From NCBI GenBank assembly GCA_963675135.1, contig OY776122.1, positions 85,632,472-85,696,471 on the forward strand: a stretch of 64,000 nt of DNA, written 5' to 3'. The DNA is from Galeopsis tetrahit (Eukaryota > Streptophyta > Magnoliopsida > Lamiales > Lamiaceae). Below the pieces are notes generated by a model. It saw nothing but the letters and a program-made list of their open reading frames with translations, was not told the DNA's origin and ran no database searches. Both the position numbers and the translations under genes were made by a program. Within the stretch, counting starts at the first letter, position 1. The number at the start of each line of letters is the position of its first letter. Below, piece after piece: positions 1 to 11,825 of the stretch.

Positions 1-2262
1 AAAAACATTTGACGAGAACCTATGTTGGGCCACATTCAAACTCTTTTCGAAGGAGGCTTTAATTGCAACATTGCATGCCTCGAATAGAGTGTGGCATTTC
101 TCCCAACATGTCTCAAATTTTCCTAATGAATTGCCAAGCATCCTTTTCAAGGCGGCATGCTGGCTTTCTACCCTGATAAGCGAAAATTTAAAACGTTAAA
201 CAACTTACAAAATAAAAGAATTACTTTAAATAAATACAAAAGTATAAACATACCTGTTGGTTGTGGTATTGCCAAAGTGCATAAAATCATTCGTCCAAGC
301 CCTTACGAACCTCTCTCTATAAGGGGTAATCCAACTGTTCAACACGTAATTCACTGGCTTCTTTGGAAATTTGGACTTAAACTCTCGAAGAGCTTCTTCA
401 AAGTCAGACGGGGTATCGGACCTCCATAAACGGTTGAAATAAAAGTTGAATACCTCCCATTTTTTGACATCTTTAAATTCACCCTTGCAGTTGGCTAACA
501 CATTCCGATCAATGTGGAATGTACAAAGAAAATGACGGGCTTCTGGAAATTTCTTGGCCACCGCATTCATCAATGCAAGTTCACGGTCCGTGATAATAAC
601 ATCCGGAAGAGAAGATGAGCCCAACACGTCTCGAAGCACCTCCAATGCCCATTGATAATTCTCTTCTTTCTCATCCATTAGGTACACCGACGCAACACAA
701 AATGTCATCCCAGTCGATGTAACTCCCACAATCTCCAAATAAGGTAATCGGTACCTATTCGTCTTGTATGTGCAATCTATCATGAGGACCTTTGGAAAAG
801 CGTGCACTAATTGGAGTGAGACGGGATGTGCAAAAAACAACTCGTTAAGAGTGTTTGTCTTCTCACATCTTCGCGTGGCATGAAAGTACTTGTGCTCGAC
901 AAGTTGACTCATCAAATATTGCAACTGACTACGTCCACAATATCGATGGATTCTATGCTTCGACCTTGCATTGTAGATCGTTCGAAGAGTCGAGTGATTG
1001 TGCACATTCTTCGTCTTCAACCTAGACAATACAGATTTAGGAGGAGCGTGTAATTTGGACATTTCAATTACGAACTCCTCTTCCTCGGTAGTTAGACGGC
1101 CGGCATAAGAATGACCCTCAAGGTAATGGGATATTGGATGGTTATGTGTACCGCATTTCACCTCCAATCTCCACTCACATTGAGCTTCTTCTGTACCCTT
1201 CAATAAAAACGGACACCCACATTTCTTGGTGCCCGTAACCCTTCCTCTCTTTCCTTCTTCCCCCTCATTCTTCTTAGCCTTCTTCTTAGGAGTCGCGGGC
1301 TTCTTCTTTTCACGATACGCACCGCCACGCTCACAAGTTAAGAAAATACGTGCCTTTTTATTCCCTTTTCCATTATCCGAACGCTTCACAACAATAACTA
1401 TGTTGTGTTGTTTTCCCGTACGACGCACCCAAGACAATAGTGCGTCACGAGACTCAAACAAAGCCATATTCGTGAAGACGTCTGTGTAATCCATAATTAT
1501 TTCACGATCCTGGACGTCAGGATCCATAGCATCATCATTCTCAGTTTGTTGAATAGCAGATTCTTCCAACCACTCATCATCATCATTCTCAGTTTGTTGA
1601 ATAGCAGATTCTTCCAACCACTCATCATCATCATCATATTCCTCTTTGACTCCATATTCATCCACCCAAACATCATCCTTATCATCATTCAAATCCTGAA
1701 ATTAAAATGTTCGAAAATTATACAAATGTTCGAATATAACTACCATGCAAAAAACCAATGTTCGAAAATTACATCAAAACAAGAGACAAATGTTCGAAAT
1801 TTTATTCCATGCAAATGACCTATGTTCGAAAATAACATCAAAACAAGAGACAAATGTTCGAAAATAACTTCAACACAAATGACCAATGTTCGAAATTTTC
1901 TTCAACACAAATGACCAATGTTCGAAATTGTCTTCAAAAAAAATGACCAATGTTCGAAAAAAAAACATGAACATCGTCGTCTTCTTCGCGAAACCAGACG
2001 CGAATAAGGGCTTTTTTCGTTTCAAGCAAATGTCATTCATATTGTCAAAATGTATGTCCTAAATGCATCCTATTTAAACTAGATACCATTATAAACTCAT
2101 ATTATGCAAAAAAAACAAGATTAAACTACCAAAATACAACAAAACCCTACACATAAAAAAACTTCCATTTTTCAAAACTAAAAAACCTTGAAAACATGCT
2201 AAACAACTTACTAATGAATATTTGGCACCCCCACGAGTCGTTTTTGCATCACTATCGGCCAT
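1..2262 (-). CDS. FAR1/MULE-type transposase-like protein, partial (3' end off window)
   Basis: I see three exons: 2262-2212, 1695-254 and 172-1. The junctions are phase-consistent: GTAAGT donor at 2211, TTTCAG acceptor, a GTATGT donor at 253 and a TCAG acceptor at 173. The start ATG at 2262 opens MADSDAKTTRGG; the long frame alone has only a TTG at 1692, so the upstream exon supplies the start. The N-terminus is acidic with a 16-residue tandem duplication. A FAR1-type Cys/His domain follows (C about 138, CGC about 176-178, HNH about 201-203). The MULE catalytic core has D about 324 (MIDCTYK), D about 387 (IITDREL) and the third acidic residue in NRVESQH, which forms only across the last splice. 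FAR1/FRS proteins are domesticated MULE transposases that act as transcription factors. I cannot tell a mobile MULE from a domesticated FRS gene because the 3' end and SWIM region are missing. Confidence 0.82.
1539..1634 (-). repeat. 48-bp in-frame tandem duplication in the transposase-like gene
   Basis: Two adjacent 48-bp copies encode two 16-residue repeats ending EESAIQQTEN in the acidic N-terminal region. The duplication keeps the reading frame and is followed by GAT-rich sequence encoding more acidic residues. Confidence 0.9.
1707..1960. repeat. ATGTTCGAA spaced repeat array
   Basis: About nine copies of ATGTTCGAA occur at roughly 16-36 bp spacing, near 32 bp for the last six. The intervening text is also partly repeated (CATCAAAACAAGAGACAA and TTCAACACAAATGACC). 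With the gene model above, the array lies in intron 1 of the transposase-like gene. The core TTCGAA is itself palindromic. Clustered short motifs beside MULE termini can be transposase-binding sites; that role here is inference. Confidence 0.85.
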
Positions 2263-3126
2263 TTTCGAGTTCTTTCACAAGCAAAATCGTCTACGGCGTT
2301 TTTGGAAAGTTTTGGAGGTGGAATGTTGATCGACGCTAGCTCTTCCCGCGATAGATACAGTGGTGGGTGTACTCATCCGCTGTTTTTTTTTTAAATTTTA
2401 AGGAGGGGCAAAATAGACCATTTACATACTCCCTTTTCCAAAAAAAACTTCTCGTGGGTGTCCTAAATACAATGGTGGGTGTCTATAACCGCTCCCTTTT
2501 TTTAATGATTCACACTATGAAATAGAAAATGAAACATCAAATATGAAACGGTTGATTTCATTATATTCACAACCGCATGCTGTTTGAAAAAACGAGGCCC
2601 AGTCCTTTGAAATAGATGGGCCTGAATTCAGCAGCCGACGACCCATACAATCGGGTCAGCCCAACTTCCAATTACCCTCCCTAAAATCCTAAATAATGCT
2701 CTCATTGAGTATAAATTGCTTGCCTTTGAAGTTCAAAAAAATAAATTGCTTTATTTTGTGTTACACACATTTTTTTTATTTTTTTTAAGGAAAAAAATAA
2801 TTAATTACATATTTCAATAGAAGAGTAGAGAAAAATTTACATATGTGAGCCAAATGACTCATTTGTAAAATCAATCCATTTATTTCTTTACCAATATTGG
2901 ATAAATGGAGTTTTGTTCCACAAATCTTTCACACACAAATATTTGTATTCAGAAACTTTGGAACGAAATTGCAATTGCAAGTAATAAAAGGTAGATAAGT
3001 TAGGAATTTAGTTATGATTAATTTATATAAACTAGATTCAATATTACTTTTAATTGTTGGAACTGAACAAAAGTATTGGGGTCAAACCATAAAAATGAGA
3101 GATACAAAGGACCAAATGTATAAACT
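2263..3126. other. Intergenic between two divergent genes
   Basis: This would hold the promoter of the leftward transposase-like gene and that of the rightward S1FA gene. A GTGGGTGT motif recurs near 2372, 2453 and 2482. No reading frame, RNA gene or clear terminal repeat is visible. Confidence 0.5.
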
Positions 3127-3243
3127 TTGCTGATTGTTCTAAAGCCATGTTTCTTTCAGATTAAGACCCCATCTCACACGTATTCGCACCAATCGATATT
3201 TCTCTTCCAATTTCTCCGTTTACAGTTTTCAACACCAAAAACC

Positions 3244-5507
3244 ATGAATTCTGAAGATAAGATTGTACGTATTTCTCTTAGATCTCACTTCATATTTAAC
3301 TTTGTTTTGCTAGATCTAATTTCTTTGGAATGATTTACTTATTTTGATCTGTGATTTGTAAATTCCATTTTTTTTTTCTTTGTTCAGAAAACAGCGTATA
3401 TGGTGGTTTGAAATTTTGAATTTTGTTTGGGCGTGGTAAAATTGTTCCTTGTGGTGTGTTAATGTTTTACATGCATTTGATTTTTTGGAAACACAATATT
3501 TAGGATTTTCTTCTGTAGGATTTTGTAGTGGGATAGAACACAGCTCGATAATGTTCATTTTAATGTTTTACATGCATTTTTATTTTTTGGAAACACAATG
3601 TGTGTTCAATTGAAATTGGGCGAAATTTTATTGCTTGAAGGGACGAGCTTCTTCTGAGGATTTAGTACTGAGATACACATAGATGATGTATAGAGATTTC
3701 TCTCCCGCGTGTTTAGAGCAATTACAATTGATGACTTATCTTCTGTATGCGTTTCTAATTGGTGATTCATTGAACTTTTGATGTATATTCAAGAGATTAG
3801 AATGCAATAAGTTTAACAAGCTGTTTCTTTTTTCTATTGGTACTCAATCATAAAGTCCTCATGTTTTATCAGCTTTGGCAATCGTAAAATCTCTGATAAT
3901 TTTTTTTCACTGTGAGATCACTGCCCTTAAGCTACTTCCAACACTAGAAAGCTCCAAAGAGTGTTTCCTTACTCCTAGAATGTAAGGCTTGATATCGTTG
4001 AACATGCTACCAAATAACCCCTTTGACACTCTTCTAAAGGAGGGCTTCATTATTCACCAATCACCATCGATTGACATTATGCTAGATAGTTCCGATCTTG
4101 GTTTCCACTGGTTAGATTATTTCAGATGTTTTAGATGGTTGTTCAATTCTCAGGTTGATCTCTCTTTGATTGTTTTCCCAAACATGATTCTCTCTTCTTC
4201 TGAAATCTTTCGATCACAGCTGACAACTCTTATCTAGGGAAGAAAAATACACCAGTGTGGGCTTGACTTGACACACATGGATTTCATTTAGATTGATTTT
4301 AGTTGGACTTGCACTGTTATAAGTTTCTTTCATTAATATAGCTATGCTTGGTTTCAAGTTGCATGTTTCTGGCATGCCGTTTTTTCTAGCATTATTCATG
4401 CTTAAACAGTCCATGAAGCCTGTTTATTTTCTTGATGTGTGATTTGCAAATTGCAGCAAGGTAAGTCACCCAAGTGAAACTGTGAAACTAGGTGCTACAT
4501 CTGTAGAGAAGTGTGTACGACATGTCGTTTACTTTGCAGTTGTTGAATCAAAACTATAATATTACTTAGCTACAGAAGTTTCTCTTTCGATGTGCCGATA
4601 TATTTACAAATTACATATTTAATCCACTGGACGCATTTACACTCACATGGACTAAGTCTCATGCCGTCTTCACATGATTTGGATATCCATTTTGGAGAAT
4701 AGGATAAGTCTGATCTAAAATTTCAATATAAAATCATTATCTAAGAACTTTTTGAGAATGAGGGTGGGTGGGGGCGGGGCGTGTGGGGATGAGGTTGGGT
4801 GATTTTTGTTTTTAAAAAAATATTTTTTTATAAATAAATATATTGTTTAAGTATAGCTTAAAAGGTTTTAGAAAAATAAGTTGGTGTTTTGTTACTTTTC
4901 TTTTGGAGCTTATTATACATGTAAGTTCCTAAACATCTTATAAGCTGTTTCAAAGAGCTTATAAGCTCAGGCAAACGGGCTCTAGTAAGTCTATATTCTT
5001 TGATTGTCATGAAGAGAGTCGATGACTGCTCAATGATATCTATATTGGTGGAAAACTGATAATATTAACCAAAGCTCATGTGTTTGGGTGTAATTTCTGA
5101 GAGTTCAACTGCTTAGATCTGCATATTTTATTATTTTCCCGATTTCCCAACTTCTTTACGAAAAATGTACTCCGTATTTGGTATTTCTTTGCTCGTGTGA
5201 TGTGTGTACTATAAAAAATTAAATGGTTCATTCGTTTATTTTTAACTCGAGCTTGGTGCTCGTGACAATCTAAAGGTTTCATCTGCTGGATCAACAGAAA
5301 AACATGGCGGCTGAAGCCAAAGGGTTCAACCCAGGACTGATCGTCTTACTTGTCGTGGGTGGGCTTCTCTCGATATTCCTCATTGGAAATTACGTACTGT
5401 ACATGTACGCCCAGAAGACCCTTCCCCCAAAGAAAAAGAAGCCCGTATCAAAGAAGAAGCTGAAGAGGGAAAAACTGAAGAAAGGAGTGTCAGCACCAGG
5501 AGAATAG
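3244..5507 (+). CDS. S1FA: S1FA-family small DNA-binding/membrane-type protein
   Basis: The second exon (5298-5507) encodes the S1FA core: KGFNPGLIVLLVVGG, a single hydrophobic segment, YAQKTLPPKKKKPVSKKK, and the family's ending GVSAPGE. Taken alone it would start at ATG 5304. An upstream exon, 3244-3264 (MNSEDKI), has a GTACGT donor and joins the CAACAG acceptor at 5297 in phase 0. This gives 76 residues, close to the usual S1FA length. S1FA was described as a spinach factor binding a negative element of a plastid ribosomal protein gene. The strongly hydrophobic stretch followed by a Lys-rich tail also looks like a small tail-anchored membrane protein. The single intron is 2,033 bp, very long for a 21-nt first coding piece. 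The short first exon is less certain than the core. Confidence 0.88.
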
Positions 5508-5870
5508 ATGTAACAAAAAAAAGGGGGGGTTACAAATCGAGCTGCTTGTTTATGTATGTTTAATGTTGGGGCGTCGTCTAGAGAGCGTTGCAACGGATTA
5601 GGACACTGAATGAGCTCCCACCTAGTCAGATACTACTTTAACTTTATGTTTACATATCTACCGTGCTGTTGCAAGTTTTGAGTCGAGGATTTGTACATGG
5701 TAGTTCTGTCATCTTTTCCTGTGTCTGAAAAAAGTCAGATTTGGTTAAATTGTGGGTTAATATTCTTGGCATTAGGCTTCCTTGTCTTAGCTTTACCTAA
5801 AATAAATTTAAATAGTTCTTGTTTGAGATGCTGAACATTGCAAAAAGAGAAGAAAAAATCTGCTTATAAG

Positions 5871-5873
<3 letters not shown>

Positions 5874-5907
<34 letters not shown>
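5874..5907. repeat. (TA)n microsatellite
   Basis: About 17 uninterrupted TA units lie downstream of S1FA, just past the likely 3' UTR. Confidence 0.95.
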
Positions 5908-5910
<3 letters not shown>

Positions 5911-7022
5911 GTATTTTTCTAAAAAATCCAACGTGTTGTAAAATTGTACTCCAGTTTTCATTCTGCAGTAAATTATTGAGAATTTTGAAGTGGGAAAGTA
6001 GCGATTCCTCTGTCATTTTGGCCTGTTGTCTATTTTTCTATTAAGAATTTCATAGACTCACGACATGAGACGTAAATAAAAGTCACCTTGAATTTAAAAT
6101 ATTTTGCATCATCATGTTTTCATTGATTTATCAAGCCAACCGAATGAAAGCTCTTTAGAACGAACATTAGGCCAACATTTTTAGTTAGGTACCTTCCTTT
6201 AATACTTGATTTTATAAGTGCCCTGAAATAATTCATAAAACTGTAACAAGATGAAGCTACCATAGCTTACTTTGAAAAAAAACTACTAATCACTCTTCGA
6301 GACCCTGTCAAAAAAAAAAAAAAAATCACTCTTCGATTCAAATAACTAAATGATGAATAATTGGGTTTGAATCGTGCACAAAGTAAAAAACATAATTTTG
6401 CTTCCAAATTTAAGTTACTATAAATATGTGGTTTTTTGAAAGTAAGTATATATTACTCCGTATAAAAACATTCATGTTACTGTAACACGTGCTTGTAATT
6501 ACACATACAAATCCTTATAGTAACACAAACCTGAGTGAAAAATATTTATTTCTACGTTCACAAGTTTTTAGAAAATTCGTTTGTCTCAATCCGGCCAGCT
6601 TCTAATGTGCAAAATTTTTGTCCATTCCTTAAATATACTAATATTGTGGAGTATAAATTTGAATGTCTTTCAAGAACGGTGATTAGTTTTACTTTGCCCA
6701 AGGCGAAGTATGAAATTCAAATTTAAGACCCGAATTTGCCCAATTATTAAAATGAAAAAGGACAATATGTAAAATGAAAACATCAATGGAAATGTAATCA
6801 AATCAAAATCCTATAATAGAAGACAAACATTTGCACGAGTAATCAATCAATCCTATAATTGAAGACTTACATAACTGGTCTTAAAGATCCTGCCGACAAA
6901 CGACTTATAGCTTATACACAAACTGAGTGTCCAGAACCACATACTCCGTATATCATATATAATGTCAAATTCTAGGCGACAAAGTTTATACATATATATA
7001 AAGAGAAAGAGGTGAAATACTA
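5908..7022. other. Intergenic, convergent 3' ends
   Basis: S1FA and the PLAC8 gene end towards each other here. The sequence is AT-rich with a poly(A) run near 6310. I see no coding or structured element. Confidence 0.5.
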
Positions 7023-9404
7023 CTAGTTATGGTCTCGATCCATGGTCTGTCCGCTAGGTGGAGCCATGACAAAGACAGGTTGGGCATTGAAGCCAGGATG
7101 CGCAAGCCTGCGACGAACTTCACGCCCCTCCTGACAAAGGGCACACGCGTGGCAAAATACATGGGTAGCAAAGTCACATGTCGTTTCACATTGCTCTCGT
7201 TGAACCTCATCCTCCACGAAGCTTCCACAGCACCCGCATGACCTTGCAACTGCCTCGCAGGTTCCCTGATGCACAAGTATATGAAATCAACAACCTTTAT
7301 TTATACAGGGATGTTATGCAAATGTATAATGAATCCACAAGACAAAAACTTGAATGAACAATAAACTCTGAATGGATTTTATGTACAAACCCATTTTGCA
7401 AAGAGTATGTTTTTATATGAACATGGTTTATGATATGATATGAACCACTATCCATATTATGAATTCGGATCTTAGATTGACCCGTGAGATACTAACCATA
7501 ACCCGAATAAGAATGAAACTAGTTTCACATTAAAAACTACCACGAATCACGTTCATATAATATACTTTGTGTTTTGCGAGTGGGTCAAAAGTGAGATTAA
7601 CTTCAAGTTCACACAAGTGTTGCTCAATCCATTAAGGGTTTATATCGAGTTTCTGAGATAGAAATACAGAAACAGTACGCACTGAATCAGGGTTCCCGTT
7701 CTGAAAAACCTATTTTGGTTTCAGTTATCATGCTAGGTTGTATGCAAAACGTGATTAGGACACTTTATGCAATTGATGAAGGGAAGAGAATTACTATTAT
7801 ATTTAAGTAAATAAACGGACCATATACGAAGAAGCAATCTGTCCAAAGATAGTTAAGTAACATGTGCTAACTGGAGTGCAACTAACATAGATTTCCATTC
7901 ATACTACCAGCCGATAAAAGGATCCAATAACACAACAAAATTAAAAGGCTAAACTTTTCCCCTAGGTAAACGGCCAATCCCAATTGGTTGACGAAATCAG
8001 AGGTGAAAGTTTAAGGGTTAATTGCAAAATAAATCAGGATCATTTCATGTCTCTCAATTACAATATACCTTTTTTAAACACACAATTAGATACACGGATT
8101 TTCAAATTGATGCAACTCTATCACATTACTATTTTCCAGAAAGTCATGATGACATGGCAGTGTATGAAATTGCGAAAAAAATATTACAAATTTGTGATTA
8201 AATTGAAACAATAACAAGTGGTGAATTCATTTGCAATTTTTGCATGTATTTATAGCTGCCACATCAGTATAAGTTGCCGGAACATAGTCATTTGATATAA
8301 TTGCAAAATTTTAAAAGTCTGTCTCGAATTCCAAATTTAAAAAAGCATGGTTTGGAATTGAAAAAACGTAAAAATGTCGTGATTTTTTATGCAATTGACC
8401 CAAAGTTTAACGATAGAACTAACCTCTAGATTAAACTTGCGACGAATGGCTGTACGGATGGGATAAGAGAACCAAGGTGCAAGGCAATTCCATCCAAAGA
8501 AGGTGTTCCCCAATAAGTACAGACCAGTGTAGGGTAAGCAGTGATTAGAGAAAGTACCGGGAGCAGATGCAAGCCTTTCGACATTGCTTCCGTATAGCAC
8601 ACAAGGGGCAACACTGCCCAACAAACCTGCCCATTATTACAACTATCAAACACACATAAAACCCAAGCATAGTTCAGAGCAAAAGCAGAGAAAATTGTAA
8701 CATAGATTATAAAGAATCCAGTTTTACACCAAGATTTTCAGAGCAATAATTCTGCAAATACTTCTATACACCAGTTGCTCTGTGCAATCTAAGTGCATCA
8801 TTAAACAGTGGAGTATAAGTTTTACACCAATAGCAACTTACGACTGATGCACCTAAGTGTTACTGTGCTAAGAGTATAATCCAATGATCTTACAACATAA
8901 AAATGATCAGATTTCATATGATCATATATCCCTTTTGACTTTTTGACAGAAAACTACCAATCTAATTCAAAAAAGTTATCGGCAAACCCCAGCAATTCAA
9001 CCTCAATTTTCTCAAAATTATTGCACTTCTCAACAGCAAAGATCAAAGATCTGAAGCCAAAATCAAAACCCATTAATAAAATCAAGACCCCAACTCATAA
9101 AAATCAAATCTTGAATCGAAAAAACAAAGATTTACAGAACCAAAAAAAAAAACTCACAAACTTCAAGATCACTGCTGCAGAAGTCATCATTCCTTCCAAG
9201 AAATGAAAAGATATCGGAATCCCATTGAGATCTTTCCATTATTGGCTCACCCACCGGAAGCCCAGCGGCTGTCCACCCTACCGGTACCGCCGGCTGCGGC
9301 GGGGCTGCAATACCCTTGACGGTGGAGGATTTCTTGTCATTTTTTAACCCTGATTCATCTTCTTGGTTTGGTATAAGAGGATTGGATTCCTCAAAATTTG
9401 CCAT
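7023..9404 (-). CDS. PLAC8 family protein, cell number regulator 8-like
   Basis: There are three exons: 9404-9158, 8626-8424 and 7265-7023. The splices are clean: GTGAGT donor at 9157 with GGGCAG acceptor, a split TGT codon, then GAG|GTTAGT and ATCAG|GGAACC in phase 0. The product is 230 residues, the usual size for CNR8-type PLAC8 proteins. The order is a hydrophilic, Pro-rich N-terminus, then SDLEVCLLGSVAPCVLYGSN, a hydrophobic Cys-containing stretch (GWNCLAPWFSYPIR), and a Cys-rich C-terminus with CGCC and HACALCQEGREVRRR, the PLAC8 signature. PLAC8/CNR proteins are plasma-membrane Cys-rich proteins linked to organ size or metal and calcium handling; the specific role here is not shown by sequence. 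The frame is complete with no lesion. Confidence 0.92.
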
Positions 9405-11487
9405 ATTCTCAAAATTTACAAATGAATTGTCGGTTTAGAGGATAAATCAAGAATTTGGTTTGCTGGTATGAATGAAAACGAAGTGTGAGCGAACTTTTCT
9501 CTATAGGCTATTAGTATTTGTTACCGAGCCAGCTGTTTGCATTTAAATATTATTTTTTGTTTAGATATACTACTAAAAAAAAATAGGTTGATCAAAAGCG
9601 CGTGGGAATTGGTTAGGTGGATGATTCAAGAATGAAGATCGTGGCGTCCATTACATTACTACTGTAGTACTCCTCGTTATCTTATTTGTTTGTTCTACAA
9701 TTGTTTACACATCTTAAAATGTAAACTCATATATAAATTTCACCCTCACAAAATTTACATATTTATTCAAAATGTCATTACTTTTACACCTATTTCAACC
9801 GCTCTCTTTATTTTATTCATATAATTTTACAAAATTATTCTTCAATACTCCACTCATTACACTTTTTTTTTATTAAGTGTGTCCACTTTATAGTGCAATG
9901 TGACGGAAAGAGTATTTATTATGGGTATATAAGTAGAAATATAACAGCCCTATTATTGGAAGTCTAGTCTAGTCTAGTATTTCAGTTTGGGCTGTCTATG
10001 AAGCCCGCATGTTCCATTGTGAGCCTGAAGTGGTATTTCTTTATCTGTTGGACCATACCATACTTCATTTATAACCATTCACAATTTCACACATTATAAA
10101 ATAAAAACAGACACCCACACGTTATAAAATAAAAACAATTATCGATTTATGTTGTTATTCGGTTCTCTATATCATCCCAATTTTATCGAATGTCCATCTT
10201 GGGGTGGTGTTTAGTTGGAAACTGTTGTGAATTGAGATTGAAATTGAAAAAAGTGAATTGATATAATTCATAAATAGTAATTATGTTTAAATTGTGTTTG
10301 AATAAAGATTAAAAAGTGGGAGTGAATGTAATTTATGTTAAATAAAAAAATGATATTCTCAATTAGTGGATAGAAAAATAATAGGAGAAAGAATGAGTGT
10401 GAAATAAAAGTATAAAAAAAATGATAATATAATTTTATAAAAATAAATGTATAAATGTATTAAAAGAGTGAATTGATATTTAAATTGAGAATAATCAATT
10501 CAAATCCAAATTGATCAATTTCAAACCAATGTCAAACCAAAGGCCTCTAACGGACCATACCATAAAATATAAGGGTTAGTCTTATGTGAAATATTTCATA
10601 TATGCATATTTCATACTAATTTGACCAAGTCAAAACCCTAAGGCAAAAAGTCAAATTAAAATAATTTTAAAAAATTCGCGGGTAGCAAACAAGTGGTTTA
10701 CTACATAACCAAAATATTGTTACTACAAGGTCAAAAAATTACCACTACAAGGCCAAAATTTTAATACTACATGTCAAAACATTATTAAATTCATCCAAAA
10801 AAATTAACTGTCCAGAATATTTTTTGACATGTAGTAATACACTTTTGAACTTGTAGTGATAAAATTTTGGTCTTGTAGTAACATTGTTTTAGTCATGTAG
10901 TAGCCGAATAAATCATAATTATTTTAGTAATTTTGCTCAAAAAAAAAAATAAGTGTCCAGAATATTTTTAGATTTGTAGTAATACACTTTTGATCATAGT
11001 GACAAATTTTATGTCATGTAGTAAGACAGTAATATTTTAGAGCGAAAATAAATATTATAATTAAGGTTGACCCGCTTTGACCACGTTGACTCACAAATTT
11101 TGACCTAATTGATCAATATTGCATATAAGTTTTTGCTAAAATATAAAGAAAGTATATAATTCAATTAAACGAGTGAATGAGTTGTTGCTTTTTTTCTACT
11201 TTTTTTTTTCAGAGCAACTGGATTATTTTCACCTTAGTTTTTTTAGTGGAAGTATACATTCACCCGTCAAAAGACTAATACCCCGGTCAGAGTTATAATA
11301 TTTTGGTTAGAATGCAAAAATACATTTACATTGTCATATTTTAATTTGAAGAGTAAAAGGGATTAAAAGAAAACGTAGCATGAAGTTAATCTCTAATATA
11401 CTTTTTAATTGTGTTTTTAATTGTCGTTTTAGATTTTTTAGAATTAGCAATTTAACTGACGTTTTGTAAATTTATCTTTAATATACC
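9405..11487. other. Intergenic, AT-rich
   Basis: Between about 10,640 and 11,110 short motifs such as CTACAAGGTCAAAA and their complements (TTTTGGTCTTGTAGTA) recur in both orientations, and GTCCAGAATATTTTT occurs twice. This suggests a decayed inverted-repeat element without clear ends. No gene is visible. Confidence 0.5.
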
Positions 11488-11825
11488 TAGGGCTGTAAAT
11501 GAGTCGAGCCGAGCCGAACGCGATGCTGTTCAAGCTTGTTTGAAATATTATCGAGCTTTGAAATTAGTGTTTGAGCTTGTTTGATAACTAAACGAGCCGA
11601 GCTTGAACGAGCTTTATTCGAGCCGAACACGAGCCGAGCTCGAGTAGTTTGACATTTTTACACTAAATTTATCTTTTTTTACTTATCGAGCCGAGCTTTG
11701 GACCATACCGAACGTAAATATATGTTCAAGCTTGTTTGATATCTATGTCGAACCGAGTTCAAACGAGCTTTTACCGAACGATCTCGAATCGAGTATCGAA
11801 TAGCTTGGTTTGATTTTCAGCCCTA
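11488..11825. mobile_element. hAT-type MITE with 8-bp target duplication
   Basis: The 338-bp element begins TAGGGCTGTAAATGA and ends with TTTTCAGCCCTA, giving imperfect terminal inverted repeats of about 14 bp. It is flanked on both sides by AATATACC (11480-11487 and 11826-11833), an exact 8-bp target duplication as expected for hAT elements. The interior is dense in GAGCCGAGC/GAGCTCG-like motifs. No transposase frame, so it is non-autonomous. Confidence 0.9.

Noticed and set aside
1226..1489. Phe-rich + strand frame
   Set aside because: Antisense of the Lys-rich region of the transposase-like gene.
4453..4466. Micro-exon in the S1FA intron (GCAG CAAG GTAAGT)
   Set aside because: Four bases between an acceptor and a donor; inclusion would break the frame and is not needed for the protein.
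4900..4990. MITE end (AAGCTCAGGCAAACGGGCTC) resembling 40,970
   Set aside because: The two sites share one end motif, but I could not find the opposite end at either place, so no element is called.
5390..5593. Minus-strand frame over S1FA
   Set aside because: Antisense to the S1FA exon; Phe-rich translation of Lys codons.
5874..5907. CRISPR-like or regulatory array
   Set aside because: Simple TA microsatellite; the window is plant nuclear DNA.
7029..7241. 70-codon + strand frame
   Set aside because: Antisense shadow of PLAC8 exon 3.
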